A stretch of 64,000 bases of DNA from Actinomycetota bacterium (GCA_963169235.1 CAUJCX010000020.1:231691-295690), one strand, 5' to 3'; positions 34,917 to 46,920 are shown, numbered from the stretch's first letter. Notes: generated by a model from the sequence alone, not told the origin. Numbers and translations: made by a program.

Positions 34917-35708
34917 ATGACGTCTCCCGCGCCGGACCCCGCCGAGCTGGTCGACCTGGCCGTCGCCGCCGCCCGCGCCGCGGGTGCCGAGCTGCGCGAG
35001 CGGGCGACCCGGCCCGCCGAGGGCGTGGAGTCGAAGTCCACCCGCACCGACCTGGTGAGCGCCGCCGACCGCGCCGCCGACGAGCTGATCCAGGGGATGA
35101 TCCGCGACGCCCGTCCCGCCGACGCGATGCTGACCGAGGAGTCCGGCGACGTCGCGGGCGACGCGGCGGTGCGCTGGGTCATCGATCCGCTCGACGGCAC
35201 CATCAACTTCCTGTGGGGCATCCCGCACTGGGCCGTCAGCATCGCGGCCGACGTCGACGGGCGCCGCGCGGTGGGAGTGGTGCTCGACCCGTGCAAGGAC
35301 GAGCTGTTCGTCGCAGTCACCGGGGAGGGCGCGACGCTCAACGGCGAGCCCATCCACATCAACCCGGCCCCGCCGCTGGACGAGGCACTCGTCGCGACGG
35401 GCTTCCACTACTCGGTGGAGGAGCGCCGCCGCCAGTCGGCGCGCATGAGCGACGTGGTCCCCGTGGTGCGCGACATCCGCCGCTTCGGGGCCGCCGCGCT
35501 CGACCTGTGCTGGTTGGCCGCCGGGCGCTTCGACGGGTACTACGAGCGCGGCGTCAAGGAGTGGGACTGGGCCGCGGGCGGCCTCGTCGCCCAGGAGGCG
35601 GGGGCCCGCCTGGTGGACCTGCCCGCCGTGGACGGCCGGCCGTTCGGCGTGGCCGCCGCCCACCCCGACCTGGTTGACCGCATCCGGGGGCTCGACGGTT
35701 CCGCCTGA
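34917..35708 (+). CDS. Inositol monophosphatase family protein
   Basis: Mg2+/Li+-sensitive phosphatase fold, 263 residues. Metal-binding motifs: TEESGD, DPLDGTINFLWG, and the C-terminal WDWAAGGLVAQEAGA. Likely substrates are inositol-1-phosphate or a related sugar phosphate (also histidinol phosphate or NADP in some members). Followed after 1 nt by the DUF1624 gene. Confidence 0.92.
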   Translation: MTSPAPDPAELVDLAVAAARAAGAELRERATRPAEGVESKSTRTDLVSAADRAADELIQGMIRDARPADAMLTEESGDVAGDAAVRWVIDPLDGTINFLWGIPHWAVSIAADVDGRRAVGVVLDPCKDELFVAVTGEGATLNGEPIHINPAPPLDEALVATGFHYSVEERRRQSARMSDVVPVVRDIRRFGAAALDLCWLAAGRFDGYYERGVKEWDWAAGGLVAQEAGARLVDLPAVDGRPFGVAAAHPDLVDRIRGLDGSA

Positions 35709-35709
35709 G

Positions 35710-36492
35710 GTGAAGCGGTTCTGGGAGCTGGACGCGGCCCGCGCGGTGGCCGTGGCCATGATGGTCGTCTACCACGCCGCCTACGACGTGTGGTTCCTGG
35801 CCCCCAGCGTCGACTTCGACCCGTTCGGAGGCGGCTGGCGGGCCCTGCAGGTGGCCACGGGGTCCACGTTCCTCACGCTGGTGGGGGTCAGCCTGGCCGT
35901 CGGCAACGGACGTGCCCGCGCCCGCGGGATGCGGGGTTTCGCGCTGTGGCGCCGCCACGCCCGCCGCGCCGTGGAGGTGCTGGCCGCCGCCACCGTCGTG
36001 TCGGTGGCCACCCGCGTGGCCCTCGGGCCCGACGACTACATCCGCTTCGGCGTGCTGCACTGCATTGCGACGATGATGCTGCTGTTGCCGCTGTTCGTGC
36101 CGCTGGGGCCGTGGCCGGCGATGGCGCTGGGCGCCGCGGCCGTGACCGTGGGGTTCGTGGTGCGGGGGATCGTCGTCGACGTGCCCGGCATGCTGGTGGT
36201 GGGCACGCCGCCACCGGGAAGCGCCGGCGTCGACTGGTACCCGCTGCTTCCGTGGGGGGGACTCAGCCTCATCGGACTCGGCGTGGGCATGCTGGCCTAC
36301 CCGGGGGGATCGCCGCACCCGGCGCTCGAGCGGGCGGCCAGGCGGATAGGCGCGCGCCTGGGTGGCGTGGTGCCGCGCGCGACGTGGGTGGGGCGCCACG
36401 CCCTGCCCATCTACCTGGTGCACCAGCTGGTGCTGGTGGCCCTCGTCGCCGCCGTGCTCACCGCGCTGGGCGTGGACGTGTCGCCCCGCTGA
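35710..36492 (+). CDS. DUF1624/heparan-alpha-glucosaminide N-acetyltransferase-like membrane protein
   Basis: 260 residues from GTG 35710. Opens with RFWELDAARAVAVAMMVVYH, typical of the acyltransferase-like DUF1624 family, and has about seven hydrophobic segments; LRR-like GVLHCIATMMLLLPL and ALPIYLVHQ at the end also fit. Probably transfers an acyl group across the membrane; substrate unknown. In operon with the inositol phosphatase-like gene. Confidence 0.8.
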   Translation: MKRFWELDAARAVAVAMMVVYHAAYDVWFLAPSVDFDPFGGGWRALQVATGSTFLTLVGVSLAVGNGRARARGMRGFALWRRHARRAVEVLAAATVVSVATRVALGPDDYIRFGVLHCIATMMLLLPLFVPLGPWPAMALGAAAVTVGFVVRGIVVDVPGMLVVGTPPPGSAGVDWYPLLPWGGLSLIGLGVGMLAYPGGSPHPALERAARRIGARLGGVVPRATWVGRHALPIYLVHQLVLVALVAAVLTALGVDVSPR

Positions 36493-36493
36493 G

Positions 36494-36523
36494 CCCGTCC
36501 GCGCCGCAGCGGGCGCGGACGGG
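36494..36523. terminator. Bidirectional hairpin terminator
   Basis: 12-bp perfect stem CCCGTCCGCGCC / GGCGCGGACGGG, 6-nt loop, between the convergent DUF1624 and lpd genes. Confidence 0.7.
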
Positions 36524-36534
36524 GCGGACGCGCC

Positions 36535-37938
36535 CTACTTCTTCTTCGCCGGCGGTACGTGCAGCGGGCGGTCGAGGGCCACCAGCGCGGCCTCCTTGAA
36601 CGCCTCGGCCAGCGTCGGGTGCGCGGCGATGGAGTCGCCCACCGTGTCGATGCGGGCCTCGGAGTCGAGGGCGATCACCCCGGCGTTCACGATCTCGGTG
36701 GCCGCGTGGCCCACCACGACCACGCCCACCAGCTCGTCGAGAGACGTCTCGTGGATCGTCTTCACGAAGCCGGTCTTGTCGGCGAACATCGCGGCGCGCG
36801 CCACCGCCTGGAACGGGAACCGGCCGACCCGCACGTTCTCCTTGCCGTACTTCTCGACGGCCTGCGCCTCGGTGAGGCCCACGGCCGCCACCTCGGGGTC
36901 GGTGTAGATGCAGCGCGGCACGGCGCCCGACATCTCCAGGTCGTGACCCGCGATGTTCTCGGCGGCCAGCTCGCCCTCCTTGAAGGCGGTGTGGGCCAGC
37001 TGCCAGTACCCCGCCACGTCGCCGACGGCGTAGATGTGGCCGACGTTGGTGCGGCGGTGCCCGTCGGTGGGGATGCGCGTCTTCTCCACCTCGACGCCCG
37101 CGGCCTCCAGCCCCAGGTCCTCCACGTTGGCGCGGCGGCCGGTGGCCACCAGCACCAGGTCGCCCGTGACGGTCTGCTCGGCGCCCTTCGCGTCGGTGAA
37201 GTGCAGCGTCACGCCGTCGTCACCGTCGGTGGCCTTCGTGGCCTTCGCGCCCAGGTGCACGGTGATGCCGGCCTTCTTGAACGCCCGCTCGAGCTCCTTG
37301 ACGGCGTCGGCGTCCTCCATGGGGATGAGGTGGTCGAGCATCTCCACCACGGTCACCTCGGTGCCGAAGTGGTTGAAGATCGACGCGAACTCCACGCCGA
37401 TGACGCCGCCGCCCAGCACCACGAGGCGCTTGGGGGCCTCGTCGACCGCCAGGAGGCCCGTGGAGTCGACGCAGCGGGGCCCGTCGAGACCCTCGACGGG
37501 GGGGATGGCGGGGCGCGAGCCGGTGGCGATCACCGCGCTGCCGAACTTCACGGTCTCGCCGCCCTCCACCTCGAGCGTGTTGGCGTCGGTGAAGCGCCCG
37601 CGGCCCTCGACCACGGTGACGCCGTTGGCCTTCAGCAGGCCGCCCACGCCGCTCACCATGCGGTCGACGATCTCGCCCTTGTTGGACTGCACCTGCGCGA
37701 AGTCGAGCTCGGCCGACGGCACGGTGACCCCGAGCTGCGCGAACGTCGTGTGGGCGTCCTTCATCGCGTGCGCGCTCTGTACCCACGCCTTGGTGGGGAT
37801 GCAGCCGACGTTCAGGCACGTGCCGCCCAGGGGCCCCTGCTCGATGAGCGCGACGCTCTTGCCCAGCTGCGCCGCCCGGATGGCGGCGGGGTACCCACCG
37901 GGACCCCCACCCAGCACAGCGACGTCGACCTCGATCAC
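36535..37938 (-). CDS. lpd: Dihydrolipoyl dehydrogenase
   Basis: E3 subunit of 2-oxoacid dehydrogenases and glycine cleavage. 467 residues from GTG 37938 (GGGGAG about 8 nt upstream). FAD loop VLGGGPGGYPAAIRAAQLG, redox disulfide GGTCLNVGCIPTK, NAD loop VVLGGGVIGVEFAS, TNVGHIYAVGDV, and catalytic His/Glu AAHPTLAEAFKEA. No E1/E2 genes nearby. Confidence 0.96.
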   Translation of the reverse strand: MIEVDVAVLGGGPGGYPAAIRAAQLGKSVALIEQGPLGGTCLNVGCIPTKAWVQSAHAMKDAHTTFAQLGVTVPSAELDFAQVQSNKGEIVDRMVSGVGGLLKANGVTVVEGRGRFTDANTLEVEGGETVKFGSAVIATGSRPAIPPVEGLDGPRCVDSTGLLAVDEAPKRLVVLGGGVIGVEFASIFNHFGTEVTVVEMLDHLIPMEDADAVKELERAFKKAGITVHLGAKATKATDGDDGVTLHFTDAKGAEQTVTGDLVLVATGRRANVEDLGLEAAGVEVEKTRIPTDGHRRTNVGHIYAVGDVAGYWQLAHTAFKEGELAAENIAGHDLEMSGAVPRCIYTDPEVAAVGLTEAQAVEKYGKENVRVGRFPFQAVARAAMFADKTGFVKTIHETSLDELVGVVVVGHAATEIVNAGVIALDSEARIDTVGDSIAAHPTLAEAFKEAALVALDRPLHVPPAKKK

Positions 37939-38043
37939 AGCTTCACTCCCCTGGTGGTTCGACACGGACGAGGCCCGCGCGAGCGCGGTGACCCCGGCCC
38001 CGAAGGGTACCGGCGGGCGCAAAGGCACGTCCGCGATCCGCCC

Positions 38044-38087
38044 GTTCACAAGTGGTTCACAAAGGTGCCACCGCCTGGTCACCCGGG
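38044..38087 (+). promoter_or_regulatory. PHO box: four consecutive 11-nt direct-repeat units
   Basis: Units GTTCACAAGTG, GTTCACAAAGG, TGCCACCGCCT, GGTCACCCGGG in exact 11-nt register, like Streptomyces PhoP direct-repeat units. Ends 17 nt before the pstS -10, the right place for an activator. Confidence 0.8.
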
Positions 38088-38104
38088 CTTCGCGGGGGCT
38101 GCCC

Positions 38105-38110
38105 TAGCCT
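38105..38110 (+). promoter_or_regulatory. -10 of pst operon
   Basis: TAGCCT; predicts a leader of about 70 nt before pstS. Confidence 0.5.
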
Positions 38111-38187
38111 GCGCATCGTGCTGGGCCCGGTGCTCGGGCAGCGTCATCCATTTCCGTCATCACGTCGTCATCGCCGAGGAGACCCGC

Positions 38188-39153
38188 ATGACTCGTATTC
38201 CCCGCCGCCGCCTTGCCGTCGGCTGCGCACTCGCCTCCGTCGCCCTGGGCCTCACCGCCGCCGCGTGCGGTGGTGACGACGACTCCGGGTCGAGCAGCGA
38301 CCTGAAGGGCAAGATCGCCATCGACGGCTCGTCGACGGTCGCCCCGCTGTCGTCCGCGATGGCCGAGAACTTCAACGGCGACAACCCCGGCGTGAACATC
38401 ACGGTCGGTACGTCCGGTACGGGCGGCGGCTTCGAGGTGTTCTGCAAGGGCGAGACCGACATCTCGGACGCCTCGCGCGGCATCAAGGACGAGGAGAAGG
38501 CGGCCTGCAAGAAGGGCGGCGTCGAGTACGAGGAGTTCCGCGTCGCGTCCGACGGCATCACCCTGGTCACCAAGAAGGGCGCCGACATCGGCGGCAAGCC
38601 CGACCTCACGATGGACCAGCTGAAGGCCATCTGGGAGGCCAAGTCCACCGTCAAGAGCTGGAGCGCGGTCCCGGGCGGCGGCTTCAAGGACGTCACGCTG
38701 ACGCTGGCGGGCCCCGACTCGCAGTCCGGCACGTACGACTTCTTCAACGAGGAGGTCCTCGGCAAGGACGCGGCCGGTGAGGTGCTCTCGCCGCGCCAGG
38801 ACTACTCGGCCAGCGCCGACGACAACGTGATCGTGCGCACGGTCGAGGGCGCCGAGGGCGGCCTGGGCTACTTCGGCTTCAGCTACTACGAGGAGAACCA
38901 GGACAAGCTCCAGGCCTTCTCGGTGGACGGCGTGGCTCCCTCCGCGGAGACCATCACCGACGGCAGCTACCCGCTGTCGCGGCCGCTGTTCATCTACGTC
39001 AGCAAGAAGTCCCTGGCGAAGCCCGAGGTCGTCGCGTTCGTCAAGTACTACCTCGAGAACGCCATCGCCACCGCCGAGGAGCAGCAGTTCGTGCCGGCCC
39101 CGGAGGACTCCATCTCCGAGGACAAGACGAAGCTCGCGACGTACGAGAAGTAG
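38188..39153 (+). CDS. pstS: Phosphate-binding lipoprotein PstS
   Basis: High-affinity phosphate receptor of the Pst ABC importer, membrane-tethered. 321 residues: signal peptide with lipobox AAAC, then KIAIDGSSTVAPLSSAMAE, GTSGTGGGFEVFCKGETDI and SGTYDFF, the phosphate-cradle loops. ATG preceded by GAGGAG at 6 nt. PHO box upstream implies induction on phosphate starvation. Confidence 0.96.
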   Translation: MTRIPRRRLAVGCALASVALGLTAAACGGDDDSGSSSDLKGKIAIDGSSTVAPLSSAMAENFNGDNPGVNITVGTSGTGGGFEVFCKGETDISDASRGIKDEEKAACKKGGVEYEEFRVASDGITLVTKKGADIGGKPDLTMDQLKAIWEAKSTVKSWSAVPGGGFKDVTLTLAGPDSQSGTYDFFNEEVLGKDAAGEVLSPRQDYSASADDNVIVRTVEGAEGGLGYFGFSYYEENQDKLQAFSVDGVAPSAETITDGSYPLSRPLFIYVSKKSLAKPEVVAFVKYYLENAIATAEEQQFVPAPEDSISEDKTKLATYEK

Positions 39154-39159
39154 CACTCG

Positions 39160-40083
39160 TTGGCCACCACATCCCCCGACGCACCGGCGGGCCTCAGGGC
39201 CCGCCGCTTCCGGCCCGCCGAGCAGGGCATGCTGCTGCTGCTCGGCGCCGCGGACATCATCTCCATCCTCATCACCGTGGGCATCGTGTTCACGCTGGTG
39301 GAGGAGGGGTGGGGCTTCTGGTCGCAGGTGTCGCTCGGCGACTTCCTGACCGGCAAGGAGTGGTTCCCGGTCGACGACAAGTTCGGCGTGCTGCCCCTGT
39401 TGGGCGGCTCGGTGATGGTGGCCCTCTTGGCGGCCATCGTCGCCGTCCCCATCGGCCTGGGATCGGCGATCTTCCTGTCGGAGTACGCGACGCCCCGCGT
39501 GCGCGCGTTCGTCAAGCCGGTGCTCGAGCTCCTGGCCGGCATGCCCACCATCGTGCTGGGCTACTTCGCCCTCGACTCGGTCACGCCGGCGCTGCAGAAC
39601 ATCGGCGCGCTGCCGGCGAACCAGACGTACAGCTTCCTGTCGGCCGGCGTGGTGGTAGGACTGCTCATCGTGCCGCTCATCGCCTCGCTGTCGGAGGACG
39701 CGCTGCGCGCCGTCCCCCGGGCCATGCGGGAGGGCGCCTACGGCCTGGGAGCCACCAAGCGCATCGTCGCCACCCGCGTGGTGGTGCCCGCGGCCCTCTC
39801 CGGCATCATGGCGTCCATCGTGCTGGGCCTCTCGCGCGCCATCGGCGAGACCATGGCCGTCACGCTGGCCGCCGGTAACCAGCCCAACCTCACCGCCGAC
39901 CCCCGCGACGCGGGCCAGACCATCACGTCGGTCATCGTCGCGGTGTCGAAGGGTGAGGCCACCCGCGGCACCATCAACTACGAGTCCATCTTCGCGATCG
40001 GCCTGGTGTTGTTCGTCGTGACCCTCATCATCAACATCATCTCCGTGCAGATCGTGCGGAGGTTCCGGACGGTGTACACCTGA
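39160..40083 (+). CDS. pstC: Phosphate ABC transporter permease PstC
   Basis: 307 residues, six hydrophobic segments. Inner-membrane channel subunit; EAA-like loop EDALRAVPRAMREGAYGLGATK and SRAIGETMAVTLAAG identify it. TTG start (39160) with no clear Shine-Dalgarno, 6 nt after pstS. Stop overlaps pstA start (TGATG). Confidence 0.94.
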   Translation: MATTSPDAPAGLRARRFRPAEQGMLLLLGAADIISILITVGIVFTLVEEGWGFWSQVSLGDFLTGKEWFPVDDKFGVLPLLGGSVMVALLAAIVAVPIGLGSAIFLSEYATPRVRAFVKPVLELLAGMPTIVLGYFALDSVTPALQNIGALPANQTYSFLSAGVVVGLLIVPLIASLSEDALRAVPRAMREGAYGLGATKRIVATRVVVPAALSGIMASIVLGLSRAIGETMAVTLAAGNQPNLTADPRDAGQTITSVIVAVSKGEATRGTINYESIFAIGLVLFVVTLIINIISVQIVRRFRTVYT

Positions 40084-41135
40084 TGGCCACCACCGCACAC
40101 AGCACCGACGTGCCGCAGGTCAAGCCCCTGGCGCGCAAGCGCTTCCGTCCCGCCGACGCGTTCTTTCACTGGGCGCTTCTGGCCGCCATCGGCATCGCGA
40201 TGGGAGCCCTGGTGTGGCTCACCGTCTCGGTGGTGATGAAGGGCGCCGGCTCGCTCGACCTGGGCTTCCTGCAGGACAAGGCGTCGTCCAGCGCCAAGCG
40301 CGCGGGCTTCAACAGCGCGCTGGTGGGCTCGTTCGTGCTCATGCTCATCACGATGGTGGTGGCCGTGCCCCTGGGGTTCGCGGCCGCCACGTACCTCGAG
40401 AAGTTCGCCCCGTCGTCCCGCGCCGAGCTGACGGTCATCGCCAACCGCCGCGCGCGGGCCCTGGCCCTGCGCAAGGAGGCCGGCACCATCGGCGGCGCGG
40501 GCGCGCTGCTCGGCTCGGTGAGCGTGGCGTTCGGCCGCGTGTGGGCGCGCATCGGCCCGCCCATCGTGCGCATCATCGACGTCAACATCTCCAACCTGGC
40601 GGCCGTGCCGTCGATCATCTACGGCCTGCTGGGCCTGGCGATGTTCGTGTCGATCATGGGCATCAGCAAGTCGCTTCTGGCGGGTGGCCTCACCCTGGCC
40701 GTGCTGGTGCTCCCCATCATCATCATCGCGGCCCGCGAGGCCATCCGCGCCGTGCCCAGCTCCATCGAGCAGGGCGCCATGGCCCTGGGCGCCACCCGCT
40801 GGCAGGCGGTCCGCAGCCAGGTGCTGCCGGCGGCCCTGCCGGGCATGCTCACCGGCACCATCCTCGCGATGTCGCGGGCCATCGGTGAGTCGGCCCCGCT
40901 GGTGGTCGTCGGCGGCGTGGCGTTCGCGACGCAGCGCATCAGCGCCAACCCGCTCAGCGCGGGCGATCAGCCGCTGGTGGCGATGCCGTTGCAGATCTTC
41001 GACTGGGTCGAGCGGCCCCAGCAGGGGCAGTGGGGACCCCTGGCCGCCGCAGGCATCATCGTGCTGCTGATCGCACTGCTTTTGATGAATGCAGTGGCGA
41101 TCTGGCTGCGAAACCGTTTCACCCGTCGCTGGTAG
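40083..41135 (+). CDS. pstA: Phosphate ABC transporter permease PstA, with extra loop
   Basis: 350 residues, longer than usual. EAA loop [24 protein letters not shown] and [14 protein letters not shown] are conserved, as is the [19 protein letters not shown] helix. Between YLEKFAP and [10 protein letters not shown] there is an added basic segment of roughly 45 residues ([15 protein letters not shown]...) where most PstA have a short connection. It may be an extra cytosolic loop. ATG 40083. Confidence 0.94.
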   Translation: MATTAHSTDVPQVKPLARKRFRPADAFFHWALLAAIGIAMGALVWLTVSVVMKGAGSLDLGFLQDKASSSAKRAGFNSALVGSFVLMLITMVVAVPLGFAAATYLEKFAPSSRAELTVIANRRARALALRKEAGTIGGAGALLGSVSVAFGRVWARIGPPIVRIIDVNISNLAAVPSIIYGLLGLAMFVSIMGISKSLLAGGLTLAVLVLPIIIIAAREAIRAVPSSIEQGAMALGATRWQAVRSQVLPAALPGMLTGTILAMSRAIGESAPLVVVGGVAFATQRISANPLSAGDQPLVAMPLQIFDWVERPQQGQWGPLAAAGIIVLLIALLLMNAVAIWLRNRFTRRW

Positions 41136-41146
41136 GAGGCATCCGT

Positions 41147-42037
41147 ATGGCAGACTCGCGCGTGGACACCCTGGAAGACCGGAGCGACGCAGTGACGAGG
41201 GAGCGTGTGGCGGAGACCCCACAGGTGACGGGCGCCGAGGCGACGAGTGCGCCGGCCGAGCACGGCACCGCGGTCTTCGTCGCGGACAAGGTGAACGTGC
41301 ACTACGGATCGACGTTGGCGCTGAAGGGCGTCGACCTGGAGATCCGCCGCAACCACATCACGGCCCTCATCGGCCCGTCGGGGTGCGGCAAGTCCACGTT
41401 CCTGCGGTGCCTCAACCGCATGAACGACCTCATCCCCGGCGCGGAGGTCAGCGGCTCGCTGACGTTCCACGGTGAGGACATGTACGCGCCGCACGTCGAC
41501 TCGGTCGACCTGCGCCGGCGCGTGGGCATGGTGTTCCAGAAGCCGAACCCGTTCCCCAAGTCGATCCGCGAGAACCTGGCGTTCGGCATGAAGGTCAACG
41601 GCCTGAAGGCGAACGACGAGCGCATCGAGAAGGTGCTGCGCCACGCGGCGCTGTGGGACGAGGTCAAGGACAAGCTCGACGACGACGCGTACGCGCTGTC
41701 GGGCGGCCAGCAGCAGCGGCTGTGCATCGCGCGCGCCATCGCCGTGCAGCCCGAGGTGATCTTGATGGACGAGCCCTGCTCGGCTCTCGACCCCATCTCG
41801 ACGCTGGCGATCGAGGAGCTCATGCGCCAGCTGCGCGAGGACTACACCATCGTCATCGTGACCCACAACATGCAGCAGGCGGCCCGCGTCAGCGACCGCA
41901 CGGCGTTCTTCACGGTGGAGCAGCCCGAGGGCGGCGGTCGCCACGGCATCCTGGCCGAGAACGGCGACACCGAGATGATGTTCCGCGCCCCGAAGGACGG
42001 GCGCACGCAGGACTACATCACGGGTCGCTTCGGCTGA
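41147..42037 (+). CDS. pstB: Phosphate ABC transporter ATPase PstB
   Basis: 296 residues. Walker [21 protein letters not shown]-loop [12 protein letters not shown], signature [14 protein letters not shown], Walker [15 protein letters not shown]-loop VTHNMQQ. An N-terminal extension of about 40 residues precedes the ABC core. Excellent Shine-Dalgarno AGGAGG (41134-41139) overlaps the pstA stop. No phoU follows. Confidence 0.96.
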   Translation: MADSRVDTLEDRSDAVTRERVAETPQVTGAEATSAPAEHGTAVFVADKVNVHYGSTLALKGVDLEIRRNHITALIGPSGCGKSTFLRCLNRMNDLIPGAEVSGSLTFHGEDMYAPHVDSVDLRRRVGMVFQKPNPFPKSIRENLAFGMKVNGLKANDERIEKVLRHAALWDEVKDKLDDDAYALSGGQQQRLCIARAIAVQPEVILMDEPCSALDPISTLAIEELMRQLREDYTIVIVTHNMQQAARVSDRTAFFTVEQPEGGGRHGILAENGDTEMMFRAPKDGRTQDYITGRFG

Positions 42038-42414
42038 TCGGCCAGGTGGCGGGCCCTGCCCCTTCCGGGCCCAGAGGGAACTGCCCAGGGGCCATAGTGC
42101 GCTTACCCCCCCAGCTGCTTCGTCGGCTGGGTCCGAGGCCCACCGCAAGGTGGGCCTCTGTGTTTCTCGGGGCTTACCACTCCCGTGGCGTGTGGATCTG
42201 CCTGCCTTTCGGTGTGAACACCGTGGCCGGCATCCCGACGTCGCCATGCGGGAAGCCGCCGCACCAAGAGGCGCGATCACGCGTGGGGAGATCGGGTCAC
42301 GCGGGCGGTGGGAGCGACGTTCACCGGTCGGCTCAGTAGTACTCGCGCACGTAGCCGTAGGCCTTGGCGATCGCGCAACCGCATCGCCGCCCGGGCGTGG
42401 CATCATCGGCGGCC
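42038..42414. other. Intergenic gap of about 375 nt after pstB
   Basis: Contains CCCAGC/GCTGGG (loop TGCTTCGTCG) at about 42110-42132, the stronger hairpin at 42135-42158, a run of seven C and a possible -10 (CATAGT, 42093). See findings for a possible small RNA. The part 42170-42400 shows nothing convincing. Confidence 0.5.
42135..42158 (+). terminator. Rho-independent terminator downstream of pstB
   Basis: Perfect stem GAGGCCCACC / GGTGGGCCTC with GCAA tetraloop, followed by TGTGTTTCTC; about 100 nt after pstB. Confidence 0.75.
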
Positions 42415-43356
42415 ATGTCCGCACCCCGCCTGCTCGCCGGCGCCGCGCTCGCGCTGGCGCTCGTCCCGTCCGTCGCCGCCGCCGCGGCTCCCGGCGCGGG
42501 CCGCATCGACCTGCAGGCCCGGGACGCGGCCGCCGGCACGCCCATGCCCGTCGACGTGCGCACGCGGGGCCCCGTGGGGGCCTGCGGCATCACGCTGCGC
42601 GCCGCGGGCGCGTCCCGGGTGGTGTGGCAGGCACGCGTGAAGGCCGCCGCCGCGATGCGCCGCACGTGGAGGGTGCGGGTGCCGCGGGCGACCCCGTCCG
42701 GCCGTTACCTGGTGACGGTGCGGTGCGCCCGCGGACGCGCGGCGGTGCCGGTCGCGGTGCTGCCGGCCCGTCTGGGTCTGCGCGTCGGCGACGTGCAGGT
42801 GGCGGCGGTGCCGGGCGCCGTGGGCCGCTACGCGTGGGTCGCGCGGGTGAGCAACCCGGACGCCCGCCTGGACGCCCAGGTGGTGGGGCTCACGCTGTCG
42901 GTGCGCGATGCCAGGGGCCGCGCGCGACGCGTGGGGGGCTCCACCGCGGACGAGGCGCCCGCCGCCGGGTCGGTGCTGCTGGCGGGCACGTTCGCCTGGA
43001 CCGACGCCGCCGGACCGCCCACGGGCGTGGTCGCCACCCCGACCGTGGCGCGCACCCGCCCCGCGGACGGCGTGACGGTGCGGCCCCGCGTGGACGGCCC
43101 GGTCGCGCAACCCGACGGCGGCGCGCCCGGGGCCCTCGTGACGTACGCGCTGACGCCGCCGGTGCCGTGGCCGCGCACGGCGTTCAGCGTGGCGCAGCTG
43201 GTGGTCCGCGACGCGGCGGGCGGCCTGGTGAGCGTCGACGAGGCCCCCATCCCCGTCCCCGCGGCGGGCAGCGCCCCCGTGACCATGCAGCACCGGCTGG
43301 TGGGCGGGGCGTTCACCGGCCCCTTGACGTTCGAGGTCGTCGTCCGGCCGGGATGA
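42415..43356 (+). CDS. Secreted protein, unknown function
   Basis: 313 residues. Signal peptide 1-24 (LLAGAALALALVPSVAAA), then Ig-like beta-rich segments with Val/Arg alternation (GRYLVTVRCARGRAAVPVAV; GRYAWVARVSNPDARLDAQV). Two Cys before residue 115 (GACGIT, TVRCARG) might pair. No catalytic motif. CATCAT 8 nt upstream of the ATG is a weak leaderless -10. No family recognised. Confidence 0.65.
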   Translation: MSAPRLLAGAALALALVPSVAAAAAPGAGRIDLQARDAAAGTPMPVDVRTRGPVGACGITLRAAGASRVVWQARVKAAAAMRRTWRVRVPRATPSGRYLVTVRCARGRAAVPVAVLPARLGLRVGDVQVAAVPGAVGRYAWVARVSNPDARLDAQVVGLTLSVRDARGRARRVGGSTADEAPAAGSVLLAGTFAWTDAAGPPTGVVATPTVARTRPADGVTVRPRVDGPVAQPDGGAPGALVTYALTPPVPWPRTAFSVAQLVVRDAAGGLVSVDEAPIPVPAAGSAPVTMQHRLVGGAFTGPLTFEVVVRPG

Positions 43357-43523
43357 CGGCGCCCTCGCGGCGCGGGCGCGCCGCGTCCGATCCGGGAACG
43401 GGTGTTCCGCGTGCATACCGCGCCCACCACGCTCCCGGCGACCCGTCGCGCTGTCGTCCGGCGCCCCGTCGGGCAGGATCCGGGGAAAGCCCCCGCCCCG
43501 CCACCGACCCGAATGAGGCAACG

Positions 43524-44075
43524 ATGACGAGACGACGCAGCGCGTGGATGCTGACCGCGACGGCCCTTGCGATGGCGGTCTCCGTGCCGGCCTTCGCCGG
43601 CGGAGACGACGACGGCGATGACGACGACAACGGCGGGTCCCGCGGCGACTCGACGCTGGTGTGCCGCGGCACCATCGGCGCCCGGTCGGTGGACGGCGAC
43701 GTGCGGGTGCCCGCCGGTGCCCGCTGCGTGCTCAACCGCACCCGGGTGGACGGCAACGTGCTGGTGTCGCGCAACGCGCGCCTGGTCACGCGGGCGGCCC
43801 GCGTCGACGGCAACATCCAGGCCACGGGCCACCGCTCGGTCGACGTGCGCAACGGCAGCGTCGACGGCAACATCCAGCTGAAGTCCGGTGGCGCCGCCCA
43901 GGTGCACCGCGTCAGCATCAACGGCGACCTGCAGGCGTTCTCCAACCGGGGCGCGCAGGTGTTCCGGGCCAACCGCATCGACGGCAACCTGCAGTGCAAG
44001 AGCAACCGTCCCGCTCCGCGCGGCGGCGCGAACGTGGTGGACGGCAACAAGGAGAACCAGTGCCGCCGGCTGTAG
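43524..44075 (+). CDS. Secreted VDGN-repeat protein
   Basis: 183 residues: signal peptide ending AFA, an acidic linker (GGDDDGDDDDNGG), then at least seven short repeats built on [RSI]-(V/I)-(D/N)-G-(N/D)-(V/I/L): SVDGDV, RVDGNV, RVDGNIQ, SVDGNIQ, SINGDLQ, RIDGNLQ, VVDGN. Spacing of roughly 17-21 residues suggests a beta-helix or solenoid, comparable to bactofilin-type repeats. Three to four Cys (VCRG, RCVLN, LQCKS, NQCRR) may close it. Function unknown. Confidence 0.7.
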   Translation: MTRRRSAWMLTATALAMAVSVPAFAGGDDDGDDDDNGGSRGDSTLVCRGTIGARSVDGDVRVPAGARCVLNRTRVDGNVLVSRNARLVTRAARVDGNIQATGHRSVDVRNGSVDGNIQLKSGGAAQVHRVSINGDLQAFSNRGAQVFRANRIDGNLQCKSNRPAPRGGANVVDGNKENQCRRL

Positions 44076-44091
44076 GCCGCGCGTAGAACCG

Positions 44092-44125
44092 GGGTGGGGG
44101 TGGACCGACCGGCCCGCCCCCACCC
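44092..44125. terminator. Bidirectional hairpin terminator
   Basis: GGGTGGGGG / CCCCCACCC, 16-nt loop, between the VDGN-repeat gene and the end of acnA. Confidence 0.5.
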
Positions 44126-44134
44126 GCGTTCGTC

Positions 44135-46828
<2,694 letters not shown>

Positions 46829-46864
46829 GGCATCTCCTCGGTGGTGGACTCGTCGCCAACGAAA

Positions 46865-46870
46865 AGCCTA
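46865..46870 (-). promoter_or_regulatory. -10 of acnA
   Basis: TAGGCT on the minus strand; leader of about 30 nt carrying a Shine-Dalgarno, so this gene is not leaderless. Confidence 0.45.
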
Positions 46871-46920
46871 TCGCAGCGGGGGTCTTGGACGACCGCCCCC
46901 GGGCCGCCGCGCCGCGGCGA

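Noticed and set aside
42038..42414. tRNA or riboswitch in the gap after pstB
   Set aside because: No cloverleaf, no CCA end and no known aptamer core seen; the hairpins fit a terminator.
42333..42416. 27-codon minus-strand ORF ending AKAYGYVREYY, divergent from the secreted-protein gene
   Set aside because: Good codon bias but no promoter or ribosome site and it shares its ATG palindrome with the opposite gene; too weak to call.
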